Of a DNA stretch of 49,775 bases, positions 33,750-43,463 are shown one piece after another. The notes under the pieces were generated by a model that worked only from the letters and a program-made list of their open reading frames with translations, did no database searches and had not been told where the DNA came from. Both the position numbers and the translations under genes were made by a program. The stretch's first letter is position 1, and every line of letters starts with the position of its first letter. This DNA is from Lachnospiraceae bacterium. Its GTDB lineage: Bacteria; Bacillota; Clostridia; Lachnospirales; Lachnospiraceae. The stretch is from assembly GCA_016290905.1 (NCBI GenBank), contig JAEEVO010000013.1, positions 1-49,775 on the forward strand. Reading direction: 5' to 3'.

Positions 33750-34372
33750 TGTGCTGCAGATATTATATGGAAATGTCTCCCGAGCTGCGTCCGTATGTAC
33801 AAGCGGCAAATATGAGCAGGCTCGGCTTAAAGATGATAGCAAGACTCGGAAAACCTCTTGTGACCAAGGGGGAAGTCCGCCCCTGCGACATGGTTCCCGT
33901 CATCGCTCCCAACAGCAGCGGACAGAGATCCGTTTATCCCATGATATGGGGCTTTAACGTAACAGGGCTTGATAAGCCAGTGATAAATGCAAGAGTTGAG
34001 ACCGCCCACGAAAAAAAAGCCTTTAAGGAGGCCTGGACATCACACCGCTGCATAATACCCGCATCCTGGTATTTCGAATGGGCTCCGTCAAAGGACGGTA
34101 AATCAAAAGAAAAGGATAAGTATGCCCTTCAGCCGTCCGGTGCATCCGTTACATACCTTGCAGGTATATACCAGATGCAGCAGTACAGGGAGCTTACTTA
34201 TCCCGTATTTACAATACTCACCAGAGAGCCGTCCGAGGAGCTTCGAAAGATCCACGACCGCATGCCTCTTATACTTCCGTCATCCGCCATAGATGACTGG
34301 ATAAATCCAAAATCCGATGTTGACAATCTGCTAAAGCTTGCCGTTACCGACCTTGTCGCCGAAAAAGCTTAA
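33749..34372 (+). CDS. SOS response-associated peptidase (SRAP/HMCES-like)
   Basis: A 207-residue SRAP-domain protein. Cys2, exposed after Met removal, forms a stable covalent bond with abasic sites in single-stranded DNA, protecting them. Active-site residues are visible: MCCRYYM at the start, NARVETA (Asn), SWYFEWAP (Glu), and IHDRMPLIL (His). The usual MCGRY is MCCRY here. It is the last cassette gene. Its stop overlaps the stop of the convergent mutase gene by 4 bases, so there is no separate terminator between them. Confidence 0.93.
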   Translation: MCCRYYMEMSPELRPYVQAANMSRLGLKMIARLGKPLVTKGEVRPCDMVPVIAPNSSGQRSVYPMIWGFNVTGLDKPVINARVETAHEKKAFKEAWTSHRCIIPASWYFEWAPSKDGKSKEKDKYALQPSGASVTYLAGIYQMQQYRELTYPVFTILTREPSEELRKIHDRMPLILPSSAIDDWINPKSDVDNLLKLAVTDLVAEKA

Positions 34373-36102
34373 GCCAGCTTTTTGATAGCTGCACCAACCT
34401 CATCAAAGAGCTTGTCAGCGTCTTCCATGGATGTACCCTTGATACCGTAATAGAACTTTATCTTTGGTTCCGTACCTGAAGGTCTCACGCAGCACCATTG
34501 ATCGTTTTCAAGAACATAGTAAAGAACGTTCGACTCAGGAAGATCTGTCTTTCCTTCGGTTCCGTCAACCAGGTTCTTTACTGTATGAAGCTTATAGTCC
34601 CTAGCCTCCAGAACCTTAAATCCGCCGAGCTCGGTAATAGGATTTTTCCTTAAGTTATCAAGGATGCCGGCTATCTTTTCGGCACCGTCCGCACCCTTCA
34701 TGGTTACCGAAACGGCTCCCTCACGATAGTAGCCGTACTCCTCGTACATTTCTACCATTCTGTCCCAAAGGCTCTTTCCCTGAAGCTTGTTATAAGCTGC
34801 TGCCTCACAGAGTCCCATAACGGCCGCACATGCATCCTTATCCCTTGCATGCGTACCTATAAGACATCCATATGACTCCTCATATCCGAATACGTAATTA
34901 TAATCCTTTACGCCCTGTTCAAAAAGCTTTATCTGCTCTCCGATATACTTGAAACCGGTAAGGCACTCTATAAGCGTACATCCGAACTTACGTGCAACAA
35001 CATCGCACATATTTGTCGTAACAATGGTCTTTATAACAGCAGGATTTGCAGGAAGAAGCCCAAGCTCCTTACGTGCATTAAGCTGATAATCACAGAGCAG
35101 TGTTCCGCTCATGTTTCCGGTAAACGCCATGTACTCGCCGGTCTTGGAATCCTTTGCATAAACTCCGAGCCTGTCTGCGTCCGGGTCGGTTGCGAGAACC
35201 AGATCCGCATTTACCTTTTCCGCAAGCTCAAGCGCAAGCTTGAATGCGGCCTTGTCCTCGGGATTGGGATAGCCGACGGTCGGGAAATCCCCGTCCGGAA
35301 GCTCCTGCTCGGGGACAACATATACCTTCTTAAATCCAAGCTCCGAAAGCACTCTTCTTACCGGCAGGTTTCCCGTGCCGTGAAGAGGCGTATATACTAT
35401 AGTGATATCTTCCGCAACCTTCTTTATGACTTCAGGCCTTAATACGAGCTTCATGAGCTCCTCGTTGTACCTGTCGTCTATATCCTTACCTATTATATGG
35501 AAAAGACCTGCATTAACGGCATCCTCCTCGGACATGGTCTTTAAGGAAAGATAATCGGTTATCGCATTAACCTCGTTTATAATCCTGGTATCCCAAGGAG
35601 GAGTTATCTGTGCTCCGTCCTCCCAGTAAACCTTATATCCGTTATACTCCGAAGGATTGTGGCTGGCAGTGATGACTATGCCCGCGATACATCCCAGCTC
35701 CCTTACAGCAAACGAAAGCTCGGGAGTGGGTCTTAAAGAATCAAAAAGATAGGTCTTGATACCGTTAGCATTAAGGCAGAGCGCTGCTTCCCTGCTGAAC
35801 TCCACAGACATATGTCTTGAATCATAAGCTATGGCTACACCCTTGTCCTGTCCGCCTTCACGTAAGATGACATTGGCAAGACCCTGTGATGCTTTACGAA
35901 CGGTATAGATATTCATCCTGTTCGTTCCGGCACCGATCACACCGCGAAGCCCGGCAGTACCGAACTCGAGACTGCGGTAAAAACGGTCCTTGATCTCCTC
36001 TTCGTTGCCTGCAATTGATTCAAGCTCTTTTTTTGTTTTCTCATCAAATGCATCGGATGATATCCATAAACAATACTCTTCCATATAGTCTTTGTTTTCC
36101 AT
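34369..36102 (-). CDS. Phosphoglucomutase/phosphomannomutase (alpha-D-phosphohexomutase)
   Basis: Interconverts hexose 1- and 6-phosphates, feeding UDP-glucose or GDP-mannose and thus cell-envelope glycans. Seen: the catalytic serine loop TASHNPSEYNGYK, the metal loop DPDADRLG, the sugar-binding GYEESYG, and the phosphate-binding VRPSGTEPKIKFY near the C-terminus. The 577-residue length matches the PgcA/Pgm2 type. It lies 17 bases after the CheX-like gene, on the same strand. Substrate preference (glucose or mannose) is not decided by sequence. Confidence 0.94.
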   Translation of the reverse strand: MENKDYMEEYCLWISSDAFDEKTKKELESIAGNEEEIKDRFYRSLEFGTAGLRGVIGAGTNRMNIYTVRKASQGLANVILREGGQDKGVAIAYDSRHMSVEFSREAALCLNANGIKTYLFDSLRPTPELSFAVRELGCIAGIVITASHNPSEYNGYKVYWEDGAQITPPWDTRIINEVNAITDYLSLKTMSEEDAVNAGLFHIIGKDIDDRYNEELMKLVLRPEVIKKVAEDITIVYTPLHGTGNLPVRRVLSELGFKKVYVVPEQELPDGDFPTVGYPNPEDKAAFKLALELAEKVNADLVLATDPDADRLGVYAKDSKTGEYMAFTGNMSGTLLCDYQLNARKELGLLPANPAVIKTIVTTNMCDVVARKFGCTLIECLTGFKYIGEQIKLFEQGVKDYNYVFGYEESYGCLIGTHARDKDACAAVMGLCEAAAYNKLQGKSLWDRMVEMYEEYGYYREGAVSVTMKGADGAEKIAGILDNLRKNPITELGGFKVLEARDYKLHTVKNLVDGTEGKTDLPESNVLYYVLENDQWCCVRPSGTEPKIKFYYGIKGTSMEDADKLFDEVGAAIKKLA

Positions 36103-36119
36103 AACCTGCCTCCAGAAAA

Positions 36120-36602
36120 TTAAGCATCATCGCCGGCCTTAACACATACATAAACCCCGAGCATCTCCTCATCATTGATAAGGATCGGGATCTTTATGGC
36201 CGGTGTCTCCGCATTTATCTTAAGATCACTTCCGTACATGGACAGCGGAGGTGTAATATCAAATATGATGTTCATAGTAGAAAAGATAGTAGAAGTATTG
36301 CCCATTATCATATTTCCAAGCTCTCTTAACGCAGAACATGCCATCTCGTCGAACTCGTTGACGGGCATGCCCATCATCATGGTACTTGCAATATTCTTGG
36401 CCCTATCCTCGCTCATACCGAGAATGACCTGTCCTTTCATGCCGCCGACAACGCCGACCTGTATAAGAAATGACGGATCAACAAAATGCAGATCCGATAA
36501 AGACGGTTTTCCGAACTTTCCGCCTGCCATGCCAAGCATCTCAAGAACTGTCAATGTAGCCTTAACAAAGGGGTTAATGTATTTTATATCTACTGTTGCC
36601 AT
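36120..36602 (-). CDS. CheX-like chemotaxis phosphatase
   Basis: A 160-residue CheC/CheX-type protein. These dephosphorylate phospho-CheY or similar receivers. The catalytic ExxN motif is in SALRELGNMIMGN (Glu and Asn), near residues 89-97. The single such motif and size fit CheX rather than CheC (which has two). No other chemotaxis gene is nearby, so the receiver it serves is not known. ATG preceded by AGAGGATG. Upstream of the mutase gene and probably co-transcribed with it. Confidence 0.82.
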   Translation of the reverse strand: MATVDIKYINPFVKATLTVLEMLGMAGGKFGKPSLSDLHFVDPSFLIQVGVVGGMKGQVILGMSEDRAKNIASTMMMGMPVNEFDEMACSALRELGNMIMGNTSTIFSTMNIIFDITPPLSMYGSDLKINAETPAIKIPILINDEEMLGVYVCVKAGDDA

Positions 36603-36694
36603 ATCATCCTCTACTCTTTCGTAAAAATTTGCTATACCTGATGTTACAACGGACTATAAAAAACTTACGCCCAATATACAATCTTAACTACTAT

Positions 36695-36723
36695 ATTTTA
36701 GCATAATAATACTGAAAAGGCAA
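36695..36723 (-). promoter_or_regulatory. Promoter of the CheX-like gene and mutase
   Basis: Minus-strand TTGCCT (36718-36723) and TAAAAT (36695-36700) with a 17-base spacer. The leader is about 90 nt. Confidence 0.5.
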
Positions 36724-36733
36724 GGTTATTTTT

Positions 36734-38902
36734 TTAATAAAATATCAAAAACATAAGGGTACCGATAAGCCCCAGCATAAGCCAGATTATACTGTAGGAT
36801 ATGGTAGCTTCCACTATCCTCAATACCCTGTCGCCTGCGTCAAAACGAGTATAAAGCTTTTCGAGGACCGGATTCTTCTTATCCTCGACAAGTTCCTTAA
36901 AGAACAGCTTCTTTATGGAATATATCACAGACTCGCCAAAGCAGGATACTATAAATCCGAATACCTTTCCTATCTTTACCGTACCGTTCCAGATGAGCTC
37001 CGTCAGCCGGATCAGTGCCTTAAACAAAGCCGCAAATAAGTCGGGTACCTTCTTAAACAGCGATAACGGCTCTGTCATCTTAAGACGGGTGAACAGCCCC
37101 GCAAACAGTCCCGGAAGCAGTTTTAAAAGCACAGGACGGTATATAAGTTCTTCAAGGTCAAGCACCTTCGGCCAGCAATCCGCATATACCTTTCTTTCAT
37201 TTTCTTTTTTCATAAGAACCTTACGGATAAACAGGTATACCAGAAGACCGAGTGTAAGTGAGATCACAAAGCCCTTAAGGTTTTCAAGCGAGAAAATGCT
37301 TATATGCTCTATCTTGTGAGCATGTGTAATGTCGCTCATGAAAACGCTCAGCTTGTCTATATACAGCGAAGGAACGCATCCGCATACCACAATTATCACC
37401 GACGGAACGATAAGCGCCAGCGCAGATGTAAGCTTAAACCTCTTTCCAACCTTTTCGGTAACCGCTACATCCGACGGTTTTTCTACAAATATGGCAATAA
37501 AAAGCTTGATCATGTATCCTATGGTCATGCCGCCGCTTAACAGGAACAGTATCTCTACCGCTTTGATCGATACCATAGCCATACCGCCAAGCTCATGCAT
37601 GTACTCTACTATCCCCTCATGGATCAGCGTCTTGCTGATATATCCCGAGAACAGGGGAACGCCCATTATACCCAGCGCTCCTGCCGCGAAGCAGACCTTA
37701 AGCAGCGGATTCTTTCTGCCGCAGCCCCTTATCGCGTTAAGATCGAGCTTATGCAGCCTCATATATACAGCTCCGGCACACATAAAGAGCACCAGCTTGA
37801 ATATCGAATGGTTTACCATATAAAGAACCGTTCCGGCAGCCGCAAGACTGTTTTCTTCATTAAGGAATACAGAGGTTGCGCAGCCGGTCAGTATAAAGCC
37901 TATCTGCGACATTGAAGAACATGCAAGCGTTCTTTTTAAATCAACGGAGAATACCGCAAGCACCGCGCCTATGAACATAGTGAGGACTCCGAGGACAAGC
38001 ATGATGATGCCCCAGGTCTTTACTCCCCTGAATATTTCAAAGCAAAGTATGAGAACGCCGTAAACTCCGGACTTGGTCAGTATACCGGAAAGCAGTGCCG
38101 AAGCCGGCGCCGGCGCTACCGGATGAGCTTTCGGAAGCCATATGTGAAGAGGGAACATGCCGGCCTTTGCTCCGAAGCCGAAAAGAATGCATATGCCGGC
38201 GGCATAGATCATCCCCGGGCTTCCGCTGCCCCAGTTCCAATTATCAAGGATCATGTGACACGCCGGATACAGTTCGTCTATTTTCAGGGTTCCGGTGCAA
38301 TAGTATAAAAGCATCAGTCCCATGAGCATGACAAGACCGCCTATGACAGCTACCGCAAGATATGTGCCCGCAGCCTTCATTGCTCCCGGTTTCTCATCAT
38401 GTGCAACCCATGTATATGATGTAAATGACATTATCTCAAAGAAAATGAACGCCGTATACAGATCCTCCGACATGAATACGCCAAGTGTCGCACCCAGCGT
38501 CATAAGATAAAAGAAATAATACCTGTTCCTGTTTCTGTAATGCTCAAAATACTCCATCGAAAACAGAGCCGTCATCATCCACATGAGAAGCGCGACTCCT
38601 ACATATATTATCCTAAAGCCTTCAAACTTAAACCCTATGCCGAGTCCGCAGAAGCCGTCTATCCGAAGTCCGCTTCCAGCCTTAGAGGCCGAGATTATGC
38701 ACATACAATAAAGGACGCACTCAAGCACTATGGAGGCTATCACAAGATGATCCCTGAAATGCTTCCTGACACGCATCTCGGTCTCGCTTTCCGTGCTTCC
38801 TTCGCTTCCGTACGGTGTTTTCTTCCAGCCGGACAGATAACATATGACGGCACTCGCCATAGGCCATAATATTAAGTTTAACAATATAATATTGCCGTCC
38901 AT
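36734..38902 (-). CDS. NuoL/HyfB-like proton-conducting antiporter subunit, long form
   Basis: A 722-residue membrane protein with the NADH-quinone oxidoreductase/Mrp-D proton-pumping fold (about 14 helices). Conserved features: FFEIMSFTSYTWV (the helix-5 Glu), FGFGAKAGMFPLHIWLPKAHPVAPAPASALLSG (Lys in the broken helix), SMSQIG, and a lysine/histidine-rich loop. A C-terminal extension of about 200 residues holds an extra amphipathic/helical stretch and a final helix, as in NuoL/HyfB. Last gene of the seven-gene cluster. GGAGG precedes the ATG. Confidence 0.88.
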   Translation of the reverse strand: MDGNIILLNLILWPMASAVICYLSGWKKTPYGSEGSTESETEMRVRKHFRDHLVIASIVLECVLYCMCIISASKAGSGLRIDGFCGLGIGFKFEGFRIIYVGVALLMWMMTALFSMEYFEHYRNRNRYYFFYLMTLGATLGVFMSEDLYTAFIFFEIMSFTSYTWVAHDEKPGAMKAAGTYLAVAVIGGLVMLMGLMLLYYCTGTLKIDELYPACHMILDNWNWGSGSPGMIYAAGICILFGFGAKAGMFPLHIWLPKAHPVAPAPASALLSGILTKSGVYGVLILCFEIFRGVKTWGIIMLVLGVLTMFIGAVLAVFSVDLKRTLACSSMSQIGFILTGCATSVFLNEENSLAAAGTVLYMVNHSIFKLVLFMCAGAVYMRLHKLDLNAIRGCGRKNPLLKVCFAAGALGIMGVPLFSGYISKTLIHEGIVEYMHELGGMAMVSIKAVEILFLLSGGMTIGYMIKLFIAIFVEKPSDVAVTEKVGKRFKLTSALALIVPSVIIVVCGCVPSLYIDKLSVFMSDITHAHKIEHISIFSLENLKGFVISLTLGLLVYLFIRKVLMKKENERKVYADCWPKVLDLEELIYRPVLLKLLPGLFAGLFTRLKMTEPLSLFKKVPDLFAALFKALIRLTELIWNGTVKIGKVFGFIVSCFGESVIYSIKKLFFKELVEDKKNPVLEKLYTRFDAGDRVLRIVEATISYSIIWLMLGLIGTLMFLIFY

Positions 38903-38969
38903 GTCCTTCCTCCGGGTAATTTGTTCTTTAGTCGGTTTTAGTCAGTTTTGTTAAAATATCCTGCTGATC

Positions 38970-40454
38970 TTACAGGAACGAGACAAAATCAAGCACGGGC
39001 TGCCAGAATACGCCGAGTATCAGTATGCCGAGTGCAAAGCAGGCCACCGGCAGAAGCATCGGCAGGCAGTGTTCCTTTATCATTTCATCATCAATTTTCT
39101 TCGATCCGGGCTTTTCTGTATTGTCTTTTACTTCATCCTTTGCGGGGAAATATGCCTTAAGCACTATCTGAAGCATGTATATGCCGGTCAGCAGTGCGGA
39201 CAACAGTATTGCGCAAAGCCCCGTGATCGTAAGAGGCGAAGCATCCGAAACCGCCGCAATGCCGATCCTCCACTTGCTGAAGAAGCCGCAGAAAAGAGGT
39301 ATGCCTATCAGTGAAAGCGACGAGATCGTAAAGCATACAAAGGAAATCCTCATCTTCCGCCCCATACCGTCAAGCTCGGATACATATTCCTTTCCGGTCT
39401 GTTCCATTATTATGCCGCAGCAGAAGAATGAGCATATCTTAGTCAGCGAATGCATGAGCATATGGGCAAATGCCGCCGTTATGCCTAAAGGCGTCATTAT
39501 CACAGCCGCGAACAGTATATAAGAAAGGTTGCTTATCGTAGAATATGCGAGTCTCCTCTTAAAATGTCCTTCCTTTACAGCAAATGAAGACCCGTATACA
39601 ATGGTGATAACAGTAAGTGCCATTACCAGGAACTGAGCCCACGTGCCGTAAAGGATCTCGGTGCCGTAAACATAGTAAACAAGCCTTATGCATGCAAATG
39701 CACCGGCATTAACGACCGCAACCGCATGCAGGAGCGCCGTAACAGGCGTGGGGGCAACCGCTGCCTTTATCAGCCAGCCGGAGAACGGAGCCATAGCCGC
39801 CTTTACACTGAAGCCGCAGAACGAAAGCACAAACGCGGGAAGCAAAAATACCGACTCTCTCGCATCCGCCGGTATGCCGCCTCCGAAAACAAAATCCAGG
39901 CTTCCGAGGTGTATCATGAATATAAGGCCTATCAGGCCGAAAGCGGCTCCGCCCAGCGAATAAGCAAGATATGTCCTTGCCGCCTTTACCGCCTTCTTTG
40001 TCATGGGATGAAGCACCAGCGGGAATGTAACAAGCGTAAGCATCTCATAGAAAACATACATTGTCAGCAGGTTTGAAGAAAACGCGATACCAAGGACAAC
40101 ACCGTATGTCATCGTAAAGAATGCAAAGAATGCATTTTTCCGTTCATGATGAGCCATGTAGCCATAGGCGTACAGGCTGGCAAACGGCCACAAACCGGCA
40201 ACTATGGTGCCGAATATGTAAGCTGCCTTATCAATCCTGAACTCAAAGCCGTAATTCATGTATATCCTGACAAAGGTAATGCTTTTCCCGTTAAGCTTAT
40301 ACATTACAATAAATGCCAGAACGGAATTTATCAGCACAAATATAAAATTCGTTATATTCCGTGTCCTGTCGTTCCTTATGGGAAATATCAGCAGAAGTAC
40401 TCCCATGATAACCGGCAGGAACACCGGCAATAGAATATAGAATTCTGATGTCAC
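38970..40454 (-). CDS. MrpD/NuoN-like antiporter subunit
   Basis: A 494-residue polytopic membrane protein of the proton-conducting transporter family. Seen: YVFYEMLTLVTFPLVLHP (conserved Glu in helix 5), SVKAAMAPFSGWLIKAAVAPTPVTALLHAVAV (the KAA...PF motif with its Lys; the usual WLP-A-H-P stretch is altered to WLIKAAVAPTP), and YSTISNLSYILF. Starts at GTG with GGAGG at seven bases. The preceding and following genes are homologous subunits. The altered H-P motif sets it apart from the other three. Confidence 0.88.
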   Translation of the reverse strand: MTSEFYILLPVFLPVIMGVLLLIFPIRNDRTRNITNFIFVLINSVLAFIVMYKLNGKSITFVRIYMNYGFEFRIDKAAYIFGTIVAGLWPFASLYAYGYMAHHERKNAFFAFFTMTYGVVLGIAFSSNLLTMYVFYEMLTLVTFPLVLHPMTKKAVKAARTYLAYSLGGAAFGLIGLIFMIHLGSLDFVFGGGIPADARESVFLLPAFVLSFCGFSVKAAMAPFSGWLIKAAVAPTPVTALLHAVAVVNAGAFACIRLVYYVYGTEILYGTWAQFLVMALTVITIVYGSSFAVKEGHFKRRLAYSTISNLSYILFAAVIMTPLGITAAFAHMLMHSLTKICSFFCCGIIMEQTGKEYVSELDGMGRKMRISFVCFTISSLSLIGIPLFCGFFSKWRIGIAAVSDASPLTITGLCAILLSALLTGIYMLQIVLKAYFPAKDEVKDNTEKPGSKKIDDEMIKEHCLPMLLPVACFALGILILGVFWQPVLDFVSFL

Positions 40455-40471
40455 GGTAAAACCTCCATTAA

Positions 40472-41938
40472 CTACAGGATACCTCCCATAACGGCCTCGA
40501 TACCCGACTTGATGAAATCAGGGAAGATACCGAAAAGTACAGCGGCTATCGCCAGGATCACAAGCGGAACGATCATCAAAGGTGAAACCTTGCATTTCTT
40601 ACAGGTTGAGTAGTCAAAATCATTTCCGGGGAAGAACCCGTTTATCGTTATCGGAAGCAGGTACCCTGCGGTAAGCAGCGCGCTTATTAGCAGGATCGCA
40701 GGTCCCAGGAACCTGACAACCCCGAAGTCGCCCTCGATGGCACCCAGGCACAGGAACCATTTGCTTACAAAGCCGCTTGCGGGCGGTATGCCGACAAGTG
40801 CGAGCGCGAAGAAGGTATAGCACCAGATGACTGTCGGCATCCTCTTTGCTATGCCCTTTAATTCGTCAACATTCTTGATGCCGGTATATACGATAATGGC
40901 GCCTGCCACAAGGAACAGACCGTCCTTTATTACCGAATGGAATACAACATGTAGAAGTGCCCCGGTGAAGCCGTCGGCATTTAAGAGCGAAAGTCCGAAA
41001 AGAACATACGAAACCTGGCTGACTGTCGAATAGGCGAATCTCTTTTTCATGACCTTCTCGGTATAAGCCATCATGGAGCCTAAGAAAACGGTAAGAAGTG
41101 AAAGCCCCATCCATGCATACTGAACCCATGTTCCTCTTATGAAATCAGCTCCGATACTGAAGTAAATAAGTCTTATCAGCACAAATACGCCGGATTTTGT
41201 TATAAGACCGGAAAGAACCGCAGATGCGGGTGACGGAGCCACCGGATGCGCGGTAGGGAGCCAGTCCTGCAGAGGGAATAGTCCGGCCTTGCAGCCGAAA
41301 CCGATGATTGCAAGGAATATAAATATAAGAAGCATGCCCTTATCATCTTCCGGAATACTTCCGATGAATCCGCCTGCGGTAAAATCAGCAACCGTACACT
41401 TTGTATAGATATAAAATATGGATATCAAAGAAAGGAATGCGCCGCCCACCGAATAAAACAGGTATTTCTTCCCGGCGCTTATAGCTTCTTTTGTAAGCGA
41501 ATGGAGCACCAGAGGAAGGGACGTAAGTGTCATAAGCTCATAGAAAAGATACAGTGTGAGCAGGTTCGCAGACATGTAGATGCCTGAAAGGACACCCATG
41601 ACAATAAGATAAAATGCGAAAAATCTTGTCTCATGCTCTTCATGTTTCATATAATCAAATGCATAGACTCCGACTACGGTCCACATGATGCTCATAAGCA
41701 CGGCAAAGAAACGGGTAAGCCCGTCAGCCTTGAGCGTTATGGAAGCAGTATCCGTTATCTTCCAGAGTGTAAGCGAACCATCAACAGAAAAATCAACGGT
41801 AAGAGTCACTGCGGTACAGATTGCGAGAACCGCGGCTACATATATATTCCTTACCTTTCTGTTTTCAAAGCCTTTAAAACAAAACATGAGCAGTCCGCCT
41901 GCCACCGGCAGCAGGATGGGCAATAAAAGTACAGCCAT
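40472..41938 (-). CDS. MrpD/NuoM-like antiporter subunit
   Basis: A 488-residue membrane protein of the same family with canonical motifs: FYELMTLTSLPLVLHS (helix-5 Glu), GCKAGLFPLQDWLPTAHPVAPSPASAVLSG and YSTVSQVSYVLF. It probably forms part of the cation/proton channel. Eighteen bases separate it from the preceding subunit gene on each side, so these genes form one operon. Confidence 0.9.
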   Translation of the reverse strand: MAVLLLPILLPVAGGLLMFCFKGFENRKVRNIYVAAVLAICTAVTLTVDFSVDGSLTLWKITDTASITLKADGLTRFFAVLMSIMWTVVGVYAFDYMKHEEHETRFFAFYLIVMGVLSGIYMSANLLTLYLFYELMTLTSLPLVLHSLTKEAISAGKKYLFYSVGGAFLSLISIFYIYTKCTVADFTAGGFIGSIPEDDKGMLLIFIFLAIIGFGCKAGLFPLQDWLPTAHPVAPSPASAVLSGLITKSGVFVLIRLIYFSIGADFIRGTWVQYAWMGLSLLTVFLGSMMAYTEKVMKKRFAYSTVSQVSYVLFGLSLLNADGFTGALLHVVFHSVIKDGLFLVAGAIIVYTGIKNVDELKGIAKRMPTVIWCYTFFALALVGIPPASGFVSKWFLCLGAIEGDFGVVRFLGPAILLISALLTAGYLLPITINGFFPGNDFDYSTCKKCKVSPLMIVPLVILAIAAVLFGIFPDFIKSGIEAVMGGIL

Positions 41939-41956
41939 TTGTTCCTCCTTCGGGTA

Positions 41957-43459
41957 TCATGAAAAGAATTCAAGACCCTTGTTGATTATGTTTATCACAG
42001 GTCCGGAAGCCAGACCTACAAGGAAATTGACCAACACGAGAACGGTCACGCCGAAAGCATACGAGAAGCCCCTCATACTGCTGTAGGGCTTGGGTTCTTC
42101 AGCCTTTAACGGCTGTTCCGGCGGTATATACAGATATATTACCGTTCTTAAGAAATATATGGCGTTCAGGATCGTACTCACCGCAAGAGCAAGGAGCGCT
42201 ATCCACTGCATTAATCCCTGTCCTATGGCGGCTCCGCCCAAAAGCAGCTTGGAAACGAATCCCGACAGCAGCGGGAATCCGACTATGGAAAATGCACCGA
42301 CGCTGTAACAAAAGCTTGAGAATTTATGCTCATACGCCAGTCCCTTTATCTCATGAATGGACTTGGTATGCGAGCCTTCCGTAAATGCAGATGAAGAAAG
42401 GAACAGCAGGGATTTTGTTATACCGTGTGCAAATATGTGGAATACGGCAGCGACCAATCCTTCCTTTGTTCCAAGACCGATGCCCATGAAGATATATCCG
42501 ATCTGAGCAATCGAAGAATAAGCTATCATCCTTCTGAAGCTTTTCTCTCTTAAAGCTATCAGCGATCCGAATACCATGGCTACGACACCGAACACGAAGC
42601 ATATGTTGAACACTCCGCTCTTTTCTATGACATCAAAGCCTATCGTCCTGACATAGATTTTTATAAGCAGGAAAATATATCCCTTTGAAACCGTGCTTGA
42701 AAGCAGCGAGCTTGATACGACATTTGACTGTCCGTAGGCATCGGGTATCCAGAGGTGGAACGGGAACAGTCCCGATTTTACCGACAGACCGACAGTCATC
42801 AGTCCGATGACTATGGTAAGCTGTACCCTGTAATCGCCCGATTCAAACACAGGCAGGAGACTCTCCTTTATATTTGACATCAAAAGATGTCCCGTCAGCG
42901 AATACAGAAGGGTTACACCGATCAGGAATAACCCGGAGCCCAGCAGTGAGATTACCATGTATCTTATGGCTGTTACCACGGATTTTCCTATCTGCCTTAC
43001 CATGATGAGCCCGCAGCCTGCGATCGTATTTATCTCAATGAAAACATATCCCGTGAAAAGATCGTTTGTGTAGCACATGGCAAGCAGTGAGCTTACCATG
43101 AGACATACCAGGATATAAAACAGGTTTTCCTTCTTGTCCTCCACGTCGTATTCCACGGCCTTGCCGCCGGCAACAACGGAAAGGAATGCTACCGCGCTGA
43201 CAAACAGGGCAAATATCGCTTCCAGACAGCCCGCGCGGATCTCATTACCCCACGGTGCCGGGAAATGCCCCATATAATAAACAAAGCTTCCCCCGTTAAT
43301 ATACGTATATACAAGTAAAGCTGCCGAAAGCCCCACTACCGCAGCGAGCACAATCCTTGTCAGGTACTTTGCAGCCTTCCGGCCTAAACAAGAAGTGATT
43401 ATGGCACAGAACATGCAAAGCATTATGGAAAAGAACGGGAAATTCTTTATAAAATCCAT
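41957..43459 (-). CDS. MrpD-like antiporter subunit
   Basis: A 500-residue membrane protein of the proton-conducting transporter family, most like Mrp subunit D in placement directly after a MnhC/NuoK gene. Seen: VFIEINTIAGCGLIMV (Glu), SVKSGLFPFHLWIPDAYGQSNVVSSSLLS (Lys; the AHP motif is AYGQ here) and YSSIAQIGYIFMG. It is five bases after mnhC. First of four large subunits in the operon. Confidence 0.9.
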   Translation of the reverse strand: MDFIKNFPFFSIMLCMFCAIITSCLGRKAAKYLTRIVLAAVVGLSAALLVYTYINGGSFVYYMGHFPAPWGNEIRAGCLEAIFALFVSAVAFLSVVAGGKAVEYDVEDKKENLFYILVCLMVSSLLAMCYTNDLFTGYVFIEINTIAGCGLIMVRQIGKSVVTAIRYMVISLLGSGLFLIGVTLLYSLTGHLLMSNIKESLLPVFESGDYRVQLTIVIGLMTVGLSVKSGLFPFHLWIPDAYGQSNVVSSSLLSSTVSKGYIFLLIKIYVRTIGFDVIEKSGVFNICFVFGVVAMVFGSLIALREKSFRRMIAYSSIAQIGYIFMGIGLGTKEGLVAAVFHIFAHGITKSLLFLSSSAFTEGSHTKSIHEIKGLAYEHKFSSFCYSVGAFSIVGFPLLSGFVSKLLLGGAAIGQGLMQWIALLALAVSTILNAIYFLRTVIYLYIPPEQPLKAEEPKPYSSMRGFSYAFGVTVLVLVNFLVGLASGPVINIINKGLEFFS

Positions 43460-43463
43460 ATCT

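Noticed and set aside
30754-34372. Complete prophage or integrative element
   Set aside because: No integrase, structural or mobilisation gene, and no attachment-site duplication, is visible around the cassette.
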